A stretch of DNA of 64,000 nucleotides. It comes from Dermatophagoides farinae. Lineage: Eukaryota; Arthropoda; Arachnida; Sarcoptiformes; Pyroglyphidae. The notes under the pieces were generated by a model. That model ran no database searches. It saw nothing but the letters and a program-made list of their open reading frames with translations, and was not told the origin of the DNA. Position numbers and translations under genes: made by a program. The stretch is from positions 7,130,001 through 7,194,000 of the forward strand of contig NC_134678.1 of NCBI RefSeq assembly GCF_024713945.1, written 5' to 3'. Each line of letters starts with the position of its first letter. Position 1 is the first letter of the stretch. Positions 58,332 to 64,000 of the stretch are shown piece by piece.

Positions 58332-61300
58332 GGTTTTTTTTTGATTTGTTTATGATTTGTGTTGTCGTTTAATAATATAGACTATTTTGTGTTTGTTTTG
58401 TATTGATGAATTTTTTTTTGTTAAATGTGTCAAATGAAAAATTTTTTTGTTGTTGTTTCTAATTAATTAGTGGGGAAAAAAATCAATGAAAAACGGAAGG
58501 AAATGGGTGGTGCAATCATAATACGATATATATGGATGCATACGATGATGATTACATTCGAAATCGAATGTATTGGAAATTATTTCATCTCTTTTTTTTA
58601 CAAACAAATTGATTTGTAAATGTGGCCAAAAAAAAAAGAAACTTTCACTTGGCCTTGGGATTTTTGTGTGTGTGTGTGTGTGTGTGTTTGAGATAGAGAG
58701 ATTTAATGACTGACACAAATCGGACTATAACCAGGATTATTTATTTAGCACTGAAACACACACACACACCAAAATGTCGTCAATAATAATAATTTTGAAT
58801 CCACAACAACAACACCAACAGAGAGAAAAAAAATCCACCTTGCAATACATACAACGTTCGATGATCGGTTGAAGAATTTATTCATTAAAACAACAAAAAT
58901 AGATGGTTGGTGGACACAAAAACAAAATTCTCTTCAAGATTTAAATGATTGATATAGAAAAAAAATCAAAAATAAACACGACTAGCGAATAATGATGATG
59001 ATGATGATGATGATGAATTGCAAATTCACATCACACACACACACACACACACTTGTGAATCAAAAAATAAAATGAAAAAATTATTTGCTATATTCACAGA
59101 CACATATCCCTTTCATCGATGGAATGAAGCATCCCAGCAGAAAAAAAAAGCCAAAACATCCCACCACCACCACAAATACAAACACACAAAAATATATTCA
59201 ATATCAGTGTCAGTCGAGTCAATCAGTCGAATGTTTTAGTTTTTTGTTTTTTTAGTTTTAGTTTTAGTTTGTTTGTTGAAACATATACAAGTTGCGGCAA
59301 AAAAAAAAAAGTTAAGCCATTCCACATTTACAACATACAAACACAAACACATTCTCTATTTTTTTTTAATAATCAAAGAAAAGAAAATTTTTTTTTATTT
59401 TTTTTTTTTTTTTTGTCAGTTCGATCACATTTCGTTGTCGTTGGTTGTTGTTGATGATAATGATAATTTCGGATGTCAACATCATATAACGATTTGAACA
59501 GAGTGAGAGTGATGTGTGTGAGAGAGAGAAATACGACCATCGACATTAATAATAAAAATAAAATAGCGTCATTCAAATTTAGAATTATGGGTCTCTGTGT
59601 GTGTGTGTGTATATCTTGTTGTTTATTGTGGTATGGATAGTTCAACATACAACATCAAACTGAGAAATGAAGATAGTAAGAGAATGGATATCTATCCCAT
59701 ACCATTCACACAGTTTGAATGAGACACATGTATATTTTTTTTTTTTTACGATCCATTTGTAAAAAGAATGAAGAAAAGGCTGATTGCCTTGAAATAAAAA
59801 TGAAAATAGATTTTGCCACTACTTTGTTGGTCGTGGTCATGATCATAGCAGTGGTGTATGTTAAAAGTTTTTGCTGGTAGTAGTAGTTGTAGTGGTAGTA
59901 GTAGTAGTGGTAGAAGCAGTAGTTTTTTTTTGAAAAGGCGTCTATAGAAACGATACAAGGACAAATACACACAATTGGAATTTATAGAGCCGGCGGAAAA
60001 TACACACACACACACACACACACAGGGTGTCATTAATATATGAAAGGCGTCAAATAAATTCTAAAGGAAAAGGAAGAAGCATCTAAAAGAATTGTGTGTG
60101 TGTGTGCAAAAAAAAAAAAGATTAATAATATGATAGCAGTAAGTAGTAGTAAAAATTGTAGTGGTAGTTAGTATATATTATAATATTATAAATAAATATA
60201 TTTTAAACTGATCACACCACCAATTTAGGTGGGTGGATAGATAGGGGGGTGTCCATTTTGATCGATTCGATTCTATATAATTTTTTTACAAACCAAAAAA
60301 AAAAAAAAATTCCATCAATACTGTATACTTTGGGATTCGATTCGATTATATATTTTTTTTTTTATTCAACTTGGTCGTCGTCATCAGCATTATCATCTCT
60401 TGTTCTCTGTAGTCGTACGTTGGCCTTCATCCTCTTTTTTTTCCAACAAAAAAAAAAAAAAAAAAATAAAATAAATAAAATAAATATATTGCATACATAC
60501 ATGTGGCCTGATTGCTTACTTTCTTCTTTCATTTCATTTCAAAGTTATCTTTTTTTTTTGATTCGATATTTTTGACTAAAGTGAATGGATTGAGAATGAT
60601 GTGAATGAATGATTCGACATTCATAAAAAAAAACATAAAGATCAACGAATGTGAACAACACCATGATATATCGTCATTGACATTTTTAGAGGATTTTTTT
60701 TTTTGTTTTGTTTTGTTTTCATATTCATGAAAGACTATCTATTGCCGGTACATGTACGATGCAAACATTATACATCATGATAAAATGCTTCTACCCTTAT
60801 ATCAACAAGAATTTCATTCTGGTCATATTCAGGGCAAAAGCATCTAAAAAAAATGGAGATCACTAGTTCACTGTTGTGAGAGACAGAGAGAAAGAATCAA
60901 TTCAACTCCAACGCCGCCGTTTACATTCACCATTCAAGTCAATCACATTCATTCAGTAAAAGGAAAAAAAATTACGTAGAAATTAGAACCAATCGACCCC
61001 ATAAAACAGCAAGAAAATTGGTCGATTCCATTTTTGGTTGATGATGTAACACTCTAGGTTCCACATTCACACACATACACACACACACACACACACATTC
61101 TGTATGAATGTATGGGTTTTCAGGTCAAGTTTCCCAAAAGAAAAAATCGATGCTATTTAAAATGGGAATAATCCATAATGTGGTGCATTTGTGTGTGTGT
61201 GTGTGTGTATGTATGTCTCATGGACGATGTGTGTTTGTTGATGCGGCATTAACTGTGGATGTTGCTATATATAATAATGATAATAATGTTGGATTCGATT

Positions 61301-64000
61301 TACGCAAGCACAGTAAAATAGTGAATGATGATTTGAGTGTAAACAAGAATAATAATAAGCTGCGAAAAAAAAACCAGCTGGAAAAAAAGAATTTAAAAGA
61401 AAAAACAAAAATTCAAAGAACCCTAAAGTGATGGATAAATGGCCAAGAATTTTTTTTTCATTTCTTTTCAAACGCTAAAAATAACTCATAGAATCGAAAG
61501 TCGAAGACCATGAAAATAGAACCAAAAAAAAAAAAGAATCAAGCAATTAAACAACCGAACAGGATTCTTTAAATGATTTGTTTTTGTTTTCTATTAGAAT
61601 ATTATCGATATTGATCACATGAATGATTGTGTTTTTTTTTCACTTTTCATCAAGTAGGTAGTAAATAGTTTTTTTTTGTTGCTGTAGTTAGTGTATGTGC
61701 GTGGGTGTATTGATTTTTTTTCCTCTTTTTTGATCATAAATCTTACACGTACATCCAAAAAAAAAAAAAAAAAAACAAATCCTTTTTGATGATGTGTAAT
61801 GTGTACTGATGATGATGATGAAAATTTTTCAAAATTTTTTTTTAAATGATTTATTGCACTCTGGAAAAAAAGTGAAAGTCCACTCTGTTTTTTTTTTTAA
61901 AAAGGCAAGAGAAAAATTTAAATGTTACCCCTTTTTATCACTGAATAAAAATGTATGCCAGTAGAACAAACAACAGTTTTTTTTGTCATTGAAATGATTG
62001 ACCTCGAAATTTTTTTTTCTATTTCTATATTTATTTTTTATCCATTGCTTCCGATTGGTGTCGAGAGGCGAACTGTGTGTGTGTGTGTGTGTGTGTGTTT
62101 GTGTTCAAAGTAAGAAATTCGATTGGTTGGAAAATGAATGAATGAAAAAACAAGTTACACCTGGTTATTTGATGTGACCACTGTGAATGTTGATGATCAA
62201 AGGTCAGTTTTTTCTATGTTTACGGATTTATCGTTCCAGCTTTTAATATAAATAGAAAAAAATGTCACACACACACACACACATTCAAAGATTTGACCTC
62301 CTCGGTCATTGGGTCAAATGAATACGGTGGATGGACCTGTATGTGTATGGAAAAAAACCAGCATCATCGTTGTCGAATTCCCATGGATTTGTAATCGATG
62401 AATAATAAAAAGAAAAGTTGCACAATACTGAAACCAGATGACCAAAAAAAAAAAAAGAAAAAAAAACAAAGAAAGAAATCCCAAAGCTCAAAAAATCAAT
62501 ACAGATTTGAATTGAGGGAAAATTATTCAAGGACTTTTTACCGAAACGAAATCTTTTCAATGATCATGAAGTAAAAGTAAAAGTCTTACGATGCATATAC
62601 ACATACTATGTAGAGAAAGTGTTTGATGGAACCAAGCCTTAAAAAACCTTGTCATTGCGTTCTTTCTTTTCCTTTTTTTTAATGTCTCAAAAAAAACATG
62701 ACCAGAATGATTAAAATGAATGTTTTTTTTTCTGGGAAAATGTGTAATCATCATCATGGTCAAGGTTGTTGTTGTTGTTGTTGTTTTCGTCGTCGTCGTA
62801 TAAATCAGATTTTGAATAAATTCGAGGAAAAAACCTTGAAAGCAAACACAACATAAGCACTATGGTAAAAAATCCAAGGTCTAGAAAAATTGTTGCACCA
62901 ACAACAACAACAATAAAAAAAACACATGTCTAAAACATCCAATATCCGGTTATAGTCGGCAACGAAAATAATCAACCATAAATAAAGTTACCCGAACATC
63001 AATGGGTCAAGTTTTTTTTTTTGCTTGTTGCTACACTCACACTGACGAATTTGAATTTGGTTCATTTTTCATTTCATCATACACACACACACACAAACAC
63101 TGGGTCACGACCTTCATGTCAAAGGGTACTGGAGTACAATCATTATATGGCCCCTAAGGGTTTGATATCGTTCTGTTTTTCACACCACCAACCAACCAAC
63201 CAACCAGCTGACCTAATTGTCCTACTAATCGACATTGATAACCCGTTGGTAGTAACACAATAAAATGCAGGAGGCACTCATCATCATGAAAATAAAAGGG
63301 GACACATATTTGTGTGTGTGTGAGATCAATCAAATTCAAATGTTAAATTTAATTGTGGCAACCGAACAGCTGATTCATATCAAGGTCAACTCTTTAATTT
63401 TTTTTTTTTTTTTTGAAAATCTTGTTTCCGTATTTTTATTATTAAAATAATCATCAGGTAAAGATGCGATAATTTGGAAAAAAAAACTTGAACCTGGTTT
63501 TGAAAATGTAGGTCATCGACTATTTGACTTGTGTATTTTTTTATATTTATTCTTATCAGTTCCAGAAACTTTCATTTCATTTCGATTTTGAATGCAGAAT
63601 AAATGTGTGCCATTTATATTTGTTTTTCCTCTTACATGAATTCTGTTTGTGCAACGATCGATCACATGCATGAACTGTAAATTCCTCGTTGTTGTTGTCG
63701 TTGTTGTTGTTGTTTTTTGTTCGTTTTGTTCCTACGAATTCTACTTTTAAATGAAATAAGGTCGTTATTTTCTCTGGCTAAATATGGCAATTATAACGAA
63801 TGATGATGGTTATATTTGCTGTTGACACCGGAATAATGTATGTCAAACAAAACAAAAATAAAACGGAAACCTGGCCAAAAGAGGAACAAAAAAAAAAACA
63901 AATGGAGCCACAAGGTAAATAAAGTTATCGGTTATAAAGTGCATTAATAATGGTGAAAAGAAAATGACTAACTAAAGAGAGAGAGAGAGAGAGAGAGAGA
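58332..64000. other. Upstream flank of EcR
   Basis: Low-complexity sequence 5' of the first EcR coding exon: CA/TG tracts, poly-T/A runs, GTA repeats near 59877-59925 and a terminal GA tract. It probably contains the EcR leader, promoter or a 5' intron. Open frames here are short and repeat-driven. No gene was recognised. Confidence 0.6.
63976..64000. repeat. (AG)n microsatellite cut by the window end
   Basis: AG dinucleotides continue to the last base of the window, so the true length is unknown. Confidence 0.95.

Noticed and set aside
61108-61431. 107-codon plus-strand frame upstream of EcR
   Set aside because: Includes a (TG)n-derived Cys/Val run and Asn/Lys-rich tail; no domain or splice support.

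Overview
The window is AT-rich eukaryotic nuclear DNA and very probably comes from a small arthropod genome. An acariform (astigmatid-type) mite is my best guess. The supports are an ecdysone receptor whose DNA-binding domain is of arthropod type, mostly very short introns (48 to 110 nt), codon-level homopolymers of Asn, Thr, His and Ser, and dense dinucleotide and trinucleotide microsatellites. I saw no prokaryotic operon structure, viral gene, CRISPR array, tRNA, rRNA or intact transposon. Species assignment is inference.

Layout. 1-900: fragments that look like exons of an unidentified minus-strand gene, with an 87-bp perfect tandem duplication. 900-5226: low-complexity flank. 5227-16083 (+): a Yurt/EPB41L5-type FERM protein in four coding exons. 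16464-24416 is a compact block of alternating genes: TRIP4/ASC-1 (-), an SPC25-like kinetochore gene (+), HSP10 (-), HSP60 (+) and alanine aminotransferase (-). 26842-27738 (-): beta-sarcoglycan. 32678-34381 (-): CWF19L1. 34757-37730 (+): lgd/CC2D1. 40205-58331 (-): ecdysone receptor EcR in seven coding exons, with an unusually large N-terminal region. 58332-64000: repeat-rich upstream flank.

Most genes are housekeeping genes in head-to-head or tail-to-tail pairs: TRIP4/SPC25 (258 bp between start codons), HSP10/HSP60 (about 750 bp, with a perfect three-unit heat-shock element) and CWF19L1/lgd (375 bp). HSP10 and HSP60 are the two halves of the mitochondrial chaperonin, so a shared promoter makes functional sense and parallels the arrangement known in mammals. 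EcR and yurt carry the long repeat-filled introns; the other genes are compact.

Points for a second look: three apparent one-base frame breaks in otherwise conserved genes (two in TRIP4, one in lgd); a near-duplicate DM14 domain pair in lgd in which only one copy is interrupted by an intron; a 48-nt stop-free in-frame intron in lgd; an EcR A/B region of about 800 residues; and CTCF-like motifs in non-repetitive islands. I did not find a convincing, wholly new biological system.
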